Program-made: the position numbers and the translations under genes
Shown here: positions 45,280-53,992 of the stretch, piece by piece
How the letters are laid out: each line of letters opens with the position of its first letter
Position numbering within the stretch: position 1 is the stretch's first letter
Notes under the pieces: model-generated
The model's input: only the letters and a program-made list of their open reading frames with translations
What the model was told of the DNA's origin: nothing
Database searches by the model: none
NCBI RefSeq assembly: GCF_014230145.1
Contig: NZ_JACHVC010000005.1
Coordinates: 193,501 to 257,500, forward strand
Source: Pelagicoccus albus
GTDB taxonomy: Bacteria > Verrucomicrobiota > Verrucomicrobiia > Opitutales > Opitutaceae
Reading direction: 5' to 3'
Length of the DNA: 64,000 nt

Positions 45280-48200
45280 TTAGAAATCGAGAGTAGTGGT
45301 GAGGATGAACTGGCGTGGATCAACGATGCGGTAAGCATTTGGAGATCCGTCGTAGTTCACGCCTACAACCTGAAGGTGACCATCTTCGAAGGCGTTAACG
45401 ATGTTGAGCTGAACCTTGAGGTTCATGTTGTCGTTGAGGGCCTTCTTGTAGCCGAACCAGATGTCAGAGTAGGTATTGGCATCGTCGTAGATTGGACGGC
45501 TGATGTCGGACAGGGTGAGGTCATCGCTACCTGATCCAGGGGTTGGACGACCGTAGTAACCGATGATAGCCTTGTCTTCCCAACGTACGCTACCGCCAAC
45601 GGAGAAGTTTTTGAAGCGACCGTCGGTGAAGTTGTAGTTGGTTACGAGTGAGGAGCGGTACTTACGTTGACCTGGAGCGGCTTGACCTTCCAGTTCGCTG
45701 TAGATCGCGTATTGAGGAGCCACTACGTTGTTGTAGTAGTCTTCAACTGTCACGAGACCCCACTGGTTGTCGTCGGATACATTGCTGTTGAATCCAGTTG
45801 CTGACCAGAAATTGGTCAGGTCTACGCGACGACCGCCGAAGGTGTAGTACTGAGCCAAATCCTGGTATTGAGGAAGCAGGTAGTCGGCAGCGTTTGCGCT
45901 CTGCCAGACTGGGTTACGCACGTCGTACCATTCGTCGAACTGCTTGAGGACTCCGGAGTAAACAGTTTCCTGTTCGCCAGCAGTCATCTTGATGGTCCAG
46001 TTCTTAGTAGGGTTGTAGGTGATGGAGAGTTCCATACCTTCTGCTACTGCGGAACGAGTTGCTCCGATGCTGCCGATGTCTGCGTAGTAGTCGTAAGGAA
46101 GCTGCCAGATCGCGGCGATGTCATCCTCGAGGGCTTCTTCTTGAGCAACAGACAAGTCGCTACCGAAGTTTTCACCTGTTGGGTCTTCTCCGATATTGAT
46201 CAGGGCGATGGTGCGAGCCCAGTTACGGAAGAGCGTGGTGTCGACGTTGTTAGTCAAACGGCTGATAGAAGCACCAGGGCTGGTGCGTTCGTTGTCGTTG
46301 GAAGACTCGAACCAGTTAACGCGAGCGAAGAGCTTTCCTTCGAAGAGGGAGAACTGGACACTGTAGTCTTCACCTTCACCGGTTGGCTTTGGCAGTGGAG
46401 TACCGAAGGCGTCAACTGCTGGGCTGCTTGGTGGGTTGAAGTTGTCAGACTTGTTGTAGCTGAAACCGAGGGTGCTGAGGAACTCGTTGTCGATGTTGTC
46501 CCAGTTGCTGAATGGACGGATTACGCCACCCACAGTCTTGGTATTACCAGAGAGACTATCCCAACGGCTGTAGCGATTGAGGATGGTGTCTGTCTGGAGA
46601 ACGCCATCGACCCACATTTCCTGCGGAGTCATGCCGTCGGCAATGGTTTCTAGGGCTTCGTTCTGGAGCGCTGCAGTGGTGGTAGAACGAGCCTTGTAGT
46701 CGTCTGTACGGTAACCGAAAGTCGCGATGATGCGATCTTCCCATAGGCGGCTGGTGAGAGCGACACTCTCGGAGTCGATCTGGCGCTGGGTGCTTCCAGT
46801 ACCCCAAGGGGTGTCAACCCATCCTGTGGTGTACTCGAGGCCTTCCCATGAGTTGCTGCTGTAGTTGAAGTAGCTCATGTCGCCAGTGTAACCTTCGGCA
46901 TACCATGCACCGGATCCCTGGGTCACGGTTGCGTTCGGATCGCTAGGATCAGCGAGGTAGTACAAGCGGTGAACGCTTCGGTTGGTACCGGAGTAGCCGG
47001 TAGGCGTTCCGTCCAGGTATGGGTTCGGATTCGCAGTGAACATCTGCACGCCAGATTCGTTTCCTTCTTCACTGTCCTGTACGAACCAGCGCTTACGGAT
47101 GAATTGGCTTGTTACCTTGTTGGTAGTCAAGTTGCCCACCAACTGGTGGCTACCAAACCACTTGGTCCAGTTGTCATTTTTTGTGAAGTCCGGAGTGTAG
47201 GCCAACATAGCGCGTGTACTTTCGTTACGGCTGTTGTTGACGAATTGGTCAGGGTCGAAGTCATAGACGTAAGTTTTTCCGTAGTACGGATTGACGGTGC
47301 CATCTGGGTAGTGGGTGTTGGTGTCCACGTAGATGGTTGCTACATTCAGCTGTGAAACAGTGTAGTTCGTGGTCGAATCATAGTCCTGGCGGAAGTAACC
47401 TGCGTTGAAGTTCAAGTCAGGAAGGATCTCCTGTTCGAACTCGAGGTTGTAAGTCTTCGCGTCGCCCTTACCAAAATTCATGGAGAGAATGTTGGTGGAA
47501 GTGTAGTCGTACACCGAAGTATCGGTGACACCTGGCCACTTGTAGCTACCGATCAAGGCACCGGATTCGAGTTGGTTGTAGCTTGGGTTCAGCCGGCTTT
47601 GGGTGTAGGCAGTGTCGAAAGCTGCCGAACGTACGGGATCTGCGTAGATTTCCTCGCTTGTTACGACGAGCGGCTCGCGTACAGTCGGGTCGATGTTGAA
47701 GCCTGTCCTGTACGCTCCACCGTAGTAGTAGTTGTAGCTGAACAGATCGCCGTTCGCGATTTGCATCTTGGGACGAGAGGAATTTCCGAACTCGATACCC
47801 GGAGTGTACATGATGGAGTCCACGTTGCTGAGCGCATTCCAGCCGTAGATCGCTACGCCATTGTATGTGGTCTGATCGTCATTCCACAAGCTAGCGTCGT
47901 AGCCGTCTAGTGTGGCGATGTAGGCACGGGTTTCGTCCATGCGAGGCGAGCTCGAGCGTTGGGCGATCGGTCCTACGGTGTCGCCTGCCGCATTGGTCAG
48001 CATGCCTGTGGCTGGATTGTAGCCCCAAGATCCACCTTCGATCCAAGGAGTGACGGCGTCACGAGGAGTCAAAGTATTTGGACGGCTGTGCTCATTGGAG
48101 AACTTCTCCAAGGTGAGGCGTAGGCGAGTCTTTTCGAATGGCTCGTAAGTGATGGCGCCGTAAGCACGCTCGGTTGTGTCGAAAGAAGGCTTACGTTCGA

Positions 48201-48951
48201 AGTTCTTCTTATCGACGAGGATTGCCCCGAAAACTGCGAGCTTGTCCTCAACCAATGTGCGGTTGAAAGAGTAGCTGGCGCGATGGGAACCACGATCATC
48301 GAAACGAACCTGCACTTTGTTGGTGGCAGCTCCGATAACAGCGGAAGCGGTGTTGGAGTTAACCACACCTGCTGGGCTTCCCATACCGAAGAGGAGGGAG
48401 TTCGGGCCGCGGCTGATTTCGATGGACTGAACGTTGTACGAGTCGAACGGTACGTTCGGATTGGATTCGTAGTTGTTAGTCGCTGTACTTGGAGTACCAA
48501 GACCGCGGATACGGTTGGCGGTGTTATTGGTGAGGGGAGCTCCGTTGTTACCGGCGGTGAAACCCGCGTTTACGTCGACCACACCATCACCGCGCATTGC
48601 TTGCACGCTAGGAGTGTAGGTGGCGGAACCTTCCGTGTTGGCTTCGTAACGGAAAACGTCATTGATGTCAGTGGAAGCGGTGTCGTCCAGCTGCTGCATC
48701 GTGATGACGGAGATCGAGGCTCCGAGGTCGGCGACCTTGGTGTTGAGACGGCTGCCCGCAAGGGTGTTTTCCGCGTAATAGCCGGTGTCGTTTGAGGAGT
48801 TTACTTCGAACGGGGAGAGTTCGAATACTTCTTCATCTTCGAGGTCCAGGTCGGATTCTTGAGCGTAACCGACGCTGCAGGCTCCGAGCAATAGCGACAA
48901 GGCTAGGGCGTGGCGGAACCGGGGTATTGGGTTCTTATTCGTTTGTTTCAT
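45280..48951 (-). CDS. Very large TonB-dependent outer-membrane receptor
   Basis: 1223 residues from the ATG at 48949-48951 (MKQTNKNPIPRFRHALALSL); an ATG 8 codons upstream is possible. A signal peptide ends near VGYAQ. Acidic TonB-box-like region EEVFELSPFEVNSS is followed by the plug domain (GSRLNTKVADLGASISVIT, IRGLGTPS, VQSIEISRGPNSLLFG) and a long barrel ending in a C-terminal Phe (TTTLDF). The AGSRL plug style is typical of the many TonB receptors in Opitutae. It is next to the rhamnogalacturonan operon and would import oligosaccharides, but the ligand is not readable from sequence. It has its own terminator. Confidence 0.92.
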   Translation of the reverse strand: MKQTNKNPIPRFRHALALSLLLGACSVGYAQESDLDLEDEEVFELSPFEVNSSNDTGYYAENTLAGSRLNTKVADLGASISVITMQQLDDTASTDINDVFRYEANTEGSATYTPSVQAMRGDGVVDVNAGFTAGNNGAPLTNNTANRIRGLGTPSTATNNYESNPNVPFDSYNVQSIEISRGPNSLLFGMGSPAGVVNSNTASAVIGAATNKVQVRFDDRGSHRASYSFNRTLVEDKLAVFGAILVDKKNFERKPSFDTTERAYGAITYEPFEKTRLRLTLEKFSNEHSRPNTLTPRDAVTPWIEGGSWGYNPATGMLTNAAGDTVGPIAQRSSSPRMDETRAYIATLDGYDASLWNDDQTTYNGVAIYGWNALSNVDSIMYTPGIEFGNSSRPKMQIANGDLFSYNYYYGGAYRTGFNIDPTVREPLVVTSEEIYADPVRSAAFDTAYTQSRLNPSYNQLESGALIGSYKWPGVTDTSVYDYTSTNILSMNFGKGDAKTYNLEFEQEILPDLNFNAGYFRQDYDSTTNYTVSQLNVATIYVDTNTHYPDGTVNPYYGKTYVYDFDPDQFVNNSRNESTRAMLAYTPDFTKNDNWTKWFGSHQLVGNLTTNKVTSQFIRKRWFVQDSEEGNESGVQMFTANPNPYLDGTPTGYSGTNRSVHRLYYLADPSDPNATVTQGSGAWYAEGYTGDMSYFNYSSNSWEGLEYTTGWVDTPWGTGSTQRQIDSESVALTSRLWEDRIIATFGYRTDDYKARSTTTAALQNEALETIADGMTPQEMWVDGVLQTDTILNRYSRWDSLSGNTKTVGGVIRPFSNWDNIDNEFLSTLGFSYNKSDNFNPPSSPAVDAFGTPLPKPTGEGEDYSVQFSLFEGKLFARVNWFESSNDNERTSPGASISRLTNNVDTTLFRNWARTIALINIGEDPTGENFGSDLSVAQEEALEDDIAAIWQLPYDYYADIGSIGATRSAVAEGMELSITYNPTKNWTIKMTAGEQETVYSGVLKQFDEWYDVRNPVWQSANAADYLLPQYQDLAQYYTFGGRRVDLTNFWSATGFNSNVSDDNQWGLVTVEDYYNNVVAPQYAIYSELEGQAAPGQRKYRSSLVTNYNFTDGRFKNFSVGGSVRWEDKAIIGYYGRPTPGSGSDDLTLSDISRPIYDDANTYSDIWFGYKKALNDNMNLKVQLNIVNAFEDGHLQVVGVNYDGSPNAYRIVDPRQFILTTTLDF

Positions 48952-49265
48952 CTTTGAGTAGTAGTTTTGATGCAAAGATATTTGGGTACACAGCAGCGAC
49001 TAGGCATAGCTAACGCGCCGCTGTAGCGATTCTAGGGGGCAGAAGATCCAGTCGAGGGTAGTGACGACTTAGATCAAAAGGGTGGGTAGATTGATTGGTT
49101 TATGGGTATGGAGCGGGTGAAAGCTTTATTGGTAGCTCAAAAGAATGAATTTCCAATGAAGCTAATATCTTACAGTAAGACTTTCCTGGGGATAATCAGA
49201 GAATGACTGTCTTTTGGGGTGATAAGGTAGGTAAAAGAGTATCCCGTTTCGCTAAAATCGCAAAT
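48952..49265. other. Upstream region of the TonB receptor gene
   Basis: No coding sequence was recognised in this gap of just over 300 bp. It must hold the receptor promoter (minus strand). A short palindromic GCGCGC-like GCGCCGC run at 49014-49020 is the only structure noticed. Confidence 0.4.
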
Positions 49266-49298
49266 AAAAAGGCGTGTACCGTAAATTGGATACACGCC
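49266..49298 (-). terminator. Terminator of the seven-gene rhamnogalacturonan operon
   Basis: On the minus strand, GGCGTGTA pairs with TACACGCC, extended by CC/GG around AATTTAC, followed by TTTTTATTT. It lies 38 bp past the stop of the 56-residue membrane protein gene. Confidence 0.85.
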
Positions 49299-49335
49299 GA
49301 AAGACCCTAAGAGTAGGCAAAAAAACTTAGCTAGT

Positions 49336-49506
49336 TCAGTTTTTTTGGTTTATCCAGAAAGGGGCAGTCAAGAACCAAGCGATAGTGCTGGTCATCAGGA
49401 TTTGCTTCAACAAATCCTTCTCTAGCGAACCGAATAGGTACGCGCCGCTCGCCAGGAAGAATGCGGTCAGGGCCAAGAAGGAGGTTATTTGTAGTGAAAT
49501 TTTCAT
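49336..49506 (-). CDS. 56-residue membrane protein, likely partner of the permease
   Basis: ATG at 49504-49506, stop TGA at 49336-49338. The product begins MKISLQITSFLALTAFFLAS and ends TAPFWINQKN, with two likely membrane helices (about residues 6-25 and 36-50) joined by a short charged loop (GSLEKDLLKQ). The permease stop TAA and this ATG are separated by a single base, which implies translational coupling. It is the last gene before the operon terminator. Small membrane subunits next to permeases are known in other transporter families (for example MetP/MetS and YhdT/PanF), so an accessory subunit is a reasonable guess. No homologue was recognised. Confidence 0.75.
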   Translation of the reverse strand: MKISLQITSFLALTAFFLASGAYLFGSLEKDLLKQILMTSTIAWFLTAPFWINQKN

Positions 49507-49507
49507 G

Positions 49508-50917
49508 TTAAGCTTGGCTGGCTGCTTTGTTTTGTAGGACTTTACTAATTACAATGTAAAGGGCGGCGGCTAAGAACCAACCCGGCAGGCTAACGAAGAA
49601 TATGTCTATGCTGCCGTTAAGGACGAGTCCCACGCAGATCGCTAAAGTGAGGATCCAGGCAACCGCTGCGGCCCAGTTCACTTTTAGTTGCTTGAACTCT
49701 GCGAAGTTCGAGCGCAGGCCGAGTTTTGGCAGAAGCCAAAAGTCGCAGAATATTATAGCTCCCATGGGCATCAGTAACAGTCCATAAAGGGCTACGAATC
49801 CTAAAAGCTGCATGGCGATACCGGGGAATGTTCCGGCCACGGCGGCTAGAATTCCGGTGGCGAAGGTAACCTTGAAGCGGCTCGCTTTCGGTACGATTGA
49901 TTGGAAGGCGAGCCCGGCTCGGTAAATAGTTGGATTGGCCGTTGTCCAACCAGCGATCACCACGCAAATGAGTCCTACCGCCCCACAGGCCTGCGCGGTC
50001 ATCGGGCCAGGCAGTACGTCGGTGTTACTTGGATCGCGATGGAGCTGTAGGGCGTAGAGGATAGAAGCTGCGATCCAAGCTAGGAAGTGACCTAGATACA
50101 TACCCGTGCCGCTGGCGATTCCGTACCAGCTCTTTTTGGCGAAACGGAAAACCGAAAGGTCCGACATACCTACGTGCATAGCCATATTGGCAAACCAGGC
50201 GAAAAAGAGCACGTGCCAGAAAGTCATCTTCGCTTGGCCGGCGAGCGGCTCTCCACCGCTCCAAATGGTGGTCTTGGCTAGTGTAATGACATCGCCGATA
50301 CCATTTACCGTGGTGCCAGTTTCGTTGATGAAGTCTCGGAGACCGATTACACCGAAGGCGATGAAAACCAGCACCATCCAGGGGGCGGCGATATTCGCGA
50401 AGCTTGATACGAATTTGTATCCAGTTGCCGCTATGAAAGCCACACAAATGCCCATGCCAAGCGTGGCGACGACCCACGCAAAGCTATTTGGATACACGTC
50501 CGTCAAACCGGGCATCGGGAAGTTAAACCAGACGCCGAGGGCAGTGGCAGACACGGTGATCATAGAGCCCGCCAGGAAACAGAACATCACCCCGTTCAGA
50601 ATATTGTAGAAGGTGACGAGCCTCACCCCGCAGATTTTCTCTAATTGATAGTAGAGAGTCAGTCGCACGCGGGTGGCGATAGGGGCGGTCATGAGGGTCC
50701 AGCTCAACACGGCAAGAAGATTGCCGAGCAGAAGGCCCCAGATCAGGTCGCCCATGCCGACGCCACCAGCGACGAAGAGCGGACCGATCATTAGTTCGGT
50801 ACCGGCTGTGTGCTCTCCAGCGTATTGGCCTATAAAGCTCTTGAAGCCAAGGCGGGCTTTTTCAGGTACGGGCTCGCGCTCGTACTCCGAGGTTTCGGAG
50901 TTCGTTGATTCGGACAT
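49508..50917 (-). CDS. NCS1-like permease (purine/cytosine permease superfamily)
   Basis: 469 residues with about 12 membrane helices. The N-terminal cytoplasmic tail ends before FIGQYAGEHTAGTELMIG; then come GVGMGDLIWGLLLGNLLAVL, RLTLYYQLEKICG and GYKFVSSFANIAAPW, characteristic of the CodB-like nucleobase:cation symporter-1 superfamily. NCS1 carriers normally take up nucleobases, allantoin or vitamins. Here the gene sits inside a pectin-degrading operon, 43 bp after the GH43 gene, so it may import galactosyl-rhamnose, rhamnose or arabinose instead. That is inference. A small membrane protein follows after one base. Confidence 0.78.
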   Translation of the reverse strand: MSESTNSETSEYEREPVPEKARLGFKSFIGQYAGEHTAGTELMIGPLFVAGGVGMGDLIWGLLLGNLLAVLSWTLMTAPIATRVRLTLYYQLEKICGVRLVTFYNILNGVMFCFLAGSMITVSATALGVWFNFPMPGLTDVYPNSFAWVVATLGMGICVAFIAATGYKFVSSFANIAAPWMVLVFIAFGVIGLRDFINETGTTVNGIGDVITLAKTTIWSGGEPLAGQAKMTFWHVLFFAWFANMAMHVGMSDLSVFRFAKKSWYGIASGTGMYLGHFLAWIAASILYALQLHRDPSNTDVLPGPMTAQACGAVGLICVVIAGWTTANPTIYRAGLAFQSIVPKASRFKVTFATGILAAVAGTFPGIAMQLLGFVALYGLLLMPMGAIIFCDFWLLPKLGLRSNFAEFKQLKVNWAAAVAWILTLAICVGLVLNGSIDIFFVSLPGWFLAAALYIVISKVLQNKAASQA

Positions 50918-50960
50918 TCAGGTTTTTTTGGGGGTTGATTTGGGGGATACGGTAGAAGGA

Positions 50961-52931
50961 TCAATGCCAAGGAAGGAAGCGAGGATCCAGCTTAATGTAA
51001 GTCGGTTCGTCGCGGTCCGCAGAGATGATTCCATCCTCGTACTTTAGCTCTACGACTTGAAGTGAGGAGCGGCGGGTTTCGTAGCCGTCTGGCAGGTCAG
51101 GGCTGGTCTTGCCTGGATGGGTAAAGTAGAAGAGGTAGGCTCTGTCATTTTGCACCACTACATCCGGGTGTCCGCCTTTGACGCGGTCGTCTTCGCCTTT
51201 ACCAGGGAATTCGAGAAGATTGTCGCCTCCTTGGCGAGTCCAGCTCAGGGCGTCGTCGGAGCGGTAGACTGCCAGGCCTTGCCAGACATCGGTAACCATC
51301 CAGTAGCTGTCTTTCCAACGGAAAACCTTAGGACCTTCGCCCGACTTGTCTCCGATGACCTTGGTCTTGTCGGTCCAAGTGTAAAGGTCCGGACTGTCGG
51401 CGTAGTAGATCGACTTGCCGTCGCGTTCATTGTTGTACCACATGCGCCAGGTTCCGTCTTCGAGCAGGTACACGCAGGCGTCGATCACGCGATCGGTGGC
51501 AAGCTTGAGGGTGGATTGGTAGTTCCAGTTCTCCAAGTCGTCGCTCGTGAGGTGCATGATGTCGCGAGGATGCCTCCAATCTTCGAATACGCCGGGCACA
51601 AATGTGAGGTACATGTGATGCGTGCCATCTGGGGCGGTAATAACCTCGGGAGCCCAATGCGTTTCCTCCTCGATATCGATCGAGGCGGGCAGGTTGATGT
51701 TCGCGGTCCCGTAGTGTTTCCAGCTCGCTCCGCCATCGGTGGATTCGGCGATACCAATGTGTGTTCCGTGAACCCAAGCCACTCCGGATAGGCCGTCTGC
51801 CTTGGCCCGACGGTTGGTGTAGAACATCCAGTAGCGGGCTCTTTCGGGATTCCAAAGGACAACTGGATCCGCCGTGCCGTCGAAAACCGGATCGCGAAAG
51901 AGCGGCTTGTCGGCGACTTTCGCTGGGCTGTCCGGCTGCGGAGTTCCGAAGTCTGGCATGCCTTCGTCGGTCCAAGTGAAATATTTCAGTCGAGTATGGC
52001 GGTTGGGGTCGACTAAAGGATTTCCGATGAGCTCCTTGTAGTTCCTAGCGTGGTACACAAGCACGTCTTTACCGTCTTCGTCGGTGGTAAAGCTGTTGTG
52101 CCCCGGGCCATAGATCGAGTTCTCTACATTGGTTTGAAATACCGGTTCGGGACTCTTTTCCCAGCTGTCGGCATCGAGAAGGTCTGCTTCCTCGCTGGCA
52201 TGCAGCAAGCCCATGGCGTAGCTGTGATCGGTGGCGCTGGCAGAGTAGGAGACGAAGATCTTTCCGTTTCGCTTTAGTACCGCGGGTCCTTCGTTTACTC
52301 GGTAGGTTTGCAGTTCCCAATCGTACTCTGGAGTAGTGATCAAGGTTTGCTCACCTTTCAGTGTCCATGGGTTCTCCATTTTCGAAATATAGAGGTTCGA
52401 GCTGCTGGGCTTTTCCTGATCGTATTGGGCCCAGATCATGTACAGCTCTCCCTTGTGTTCGAAGGTGGTCGCATCCAAGGCGAAGCTTTCCCACTCGGTC
52501 TCGATTTTTCCTTTTTCCGTCCAGTTCGCTTCCAGGGGATTTGAGTCTGCTGTCTCCAAGACATACACACGGATATTCCAGATGTTCTCTGCGTCTCCTG
52601 CGGCAAAGTAGATATACCATTTTCCATCGATGCGGTGCAGCTCTGGAGCCCAGATGTGGGCTCCCATCGGACCCTCGTCCTTCTTGTGCCAAACTGTGGT
52701 CGGCTCCGCCCCGGCTAGTCCGACGAGCGTTTCGGAACGTCGCAATTCGATGCGATCATAGGCAGGAACGGACGCGATGAAGTAGTAGAATCCGTCGTCG
52801 TGCTTGTAGATCCAAGGATCAGCCCGTTGCTCGATCAGAGGATTTGGAAAGCTTGTAGTGGAGGCGTGACAGCTAGTGGACATTGAGAGTAGCAGTGAGA
52901 GAGTAGCCGCGAGGCTTATAAATTTTAACAT
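50961..52931 (-). CDS. Exported glycoside hydrolase with two GH43-type propeller domains
   Basis: 656 residues, signal peptide to about residue 24. The N-terminal domain (about 28-340) has the GH43 catalytic pattern: base Asp in QRADPWIYK, Asp in ALDATTFEHKG, acid Glu in VNEGPAVLK, plus GAHIWAPELHRIDGKW and YGPGHNSF. This resembles the subfamily with exo-alpha-1,5-L-arabinofuranosidase activity. The C-terminal domain (about 350-650) has its own Asp (DGTADPVVLW), Asp (IDACVYLLEDG) and Glu (SGEGPKVFRW), so it may also be active. A role in trimming arabinan side chains of RG-I is inferred. It follows the CE7 gene by 53 bp. Confidence 0.87.
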   Translation of the reverse strand: MLKFISLAATLSLLLSMSTSCHASTTSFPNPLIEQRADPWIYKHDDGFYYFIASVPAYDRIELRRSETLVGLAGAEPTTVWHKKDEGPMGAHIWAPELHRIDGKWYIYFAAGDAENIWNIRVYVLETADSNPLEANWTEKGKIETEWESFALDATTFEHKGELYMIWAQYDQEKPSSSNLYISKMENPWTLKGEQTLITTPEYDWELQTYRVNEGPAVLKRNGKIFVSYSASATDHSYAMGLLHASEEADLLDADSWEKSPEPVFQTNVENSIYGPGHNSFTTDEDGKDVLVYHARNYKELIGNPLVDPNRHTRLKYFTWTDEGMPDFGTPQPDSPAKVADKPLFRDPVFDGTADPVVLWNPERARYWMFYTNRRAKADGLSGVAWVHGTHIGIAESTDGGASWKHYGTANINLPASIDIEEETHWAPEVITAPDGTHHMYLTFVPGVFEDWRHPRDIMHLTSDDLENWNYQSTLKLATDRVIDACVYLLEDGTWRMWYNNERDGKSIYYADSPDLYTWTDKTKVIGDKSGEGPKVFRWKDSYWMVTDVWQGLAVYRSDDALSWTRQGGDNLLEFPGKGEDDRVKGGHPDVVVQNDRAYLFYFTHPGKTSPDLPDGYETRRSSLQVVELKYEDGIISADRDEPTYIKLDPRFLPWH

Positions 52932-52984
52932 GGGGCGTTTGGTGCGATGTTTTGTTTAAGGCCGGGGGACCTTTTCTGAATTAT

Positions 52985-53950
52985 CTAACGTACTTGCATC
53001 AGAAAGTTGAATACTTTGTCTTGAAATCCCGGTAGCGCTTCATGCCCGAAATCGGGAAATATCTCCATGCTCTTGGGAGCAGAGATCCGGTTGTAGGCTG
53101 CGAATTGAGTAGAGGGGGGACAGACGTCATCCATCAGTCCAGTGCCGAAGAGAGTGGTGGCTTGGATGCGCGGAGCCAAGTGCTGGATATCGATGTAGCC
53201 GAGCTTCTCGAACATAGCTTGCACATTTTCATGCTGTGGATCGCGACGGCGTAGATAGTAGGAAAGCTCCTCGTAGGCCTTTTTGGCGAGGTCCATTTCC
53301 CAGACGCGTTGATAATCGCAGAGGAAGGGGAACATGGCGGCGGCGTACTTGACGCGTGGTTCGAGCGCGGCACAGGCCAAAGTGAGCGCACCGCCTTGCG
53401 AACCACCCGTAACGGCTAGCCTATTTTCATCCGTTTCCTCAAAGCTGATGATGGTGCGGGCCAGCTGCACGGTATCCAAAAATATGGAACGGAAGAGCAG
53501 CTTTTTGGGGTCGGGGTCTTCTAGTCCGCGGACTATGTGGCCATTTAGTGTTGTTCCGCTCACTCCACCCGGGTCGGTGGAGAGTCCGCCTTGTCCGCGG
53601 CAGTCCATAGAAGCCACGCAGAATCCTTCGGCCACGTATCCAAGCTTTTCGTACCAGTCTCCCGCGTTAGCGGAATAGCCGTGGAATTGAAGGAGAATCG
53701 GGGCGTTTTCGGCCCCCTTGGGTCGCAGGTATTGAGCGTAGATGTCGGCTCCACCCACGCCCTTGAAGACGAGGTCGAAGCATTCTGCATAGCTAGCCAC
53801 GATTTTAGAGCTCGGCGTCAAGGTGTACTCGGGCTTAACTTGGTTGAGCTCCGCGAGGGCCTTTTGCCAATAGTCGTCGAAATCCGCAGGGCGTGGATTT
53901 CGGCCGAGATAAGTTTCCAGTTCGGGAAGCGGTTTATCTATGAGAGGCAT
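52985..53950 (-). CDS. Acetylxylan esterase / cephalosporin-C deacetylase-type esterase (CE7)
   Basis: 321 residues without a signal peptide, so probably cytoplasmic, as is common in CE7. It shows LPELETYLGRNPRPADFDDYW at the N-terminus (family signature), the oxyanion-hole region MDCRGQGG, the nucleophile Ser184 in GGSQGG, Asp in LMDDVCPPST and His303 in FGHEALPG. CE7 enzymes remove acetyl groups from small acetylated oligosaccharides. In this operon the substrate is likely acetylated RG-I or xylan fragments after import. The ATG at 53950 is 42 bp after the lyase stop. Confidence 0.92.
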   Translation of the reverse strand: MPLIDKPLPELETYLGRNPRPADFDDYWQKALAELNQVKPEYTLTPSSKIVASYAECFDLVFKGVGGADIYAQYLRPKGAENAPILLQFHGYSANAGDWYEKLGYVAEGFCVASMDCRGQGGLSTDPGGVSGTTLNGHIVRGLEDPDPKKLLFRSIFLDTVQLARTIISFEETDENRLAVTGGSQGGALTLACAALEPRVKYAAAMFPFLCDYQRVWEMDLAKKAYEELSYYLRRRDPQHENVQAMFEKLGYIDIQHLAPRIQATTLFGTGLMDDVCPPSTQFAAYNRISAPKSMEIFPDFGHEALPGFQDKVFNFLMQVR

Positions 53951-53992
53951 GAGAATTGATAGTTGTAATTCTGCTTGAAGCTGGCGAACTCC

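Noticed and set aside
45868-46653. A 261-codon open frame antisense to the TonB receptor
   Set aside because: It lies wholly inside the receptor barrel region and shows shadow composition. Several similar ones (46969-47355, 48283-48795) were rejected for the same reason.
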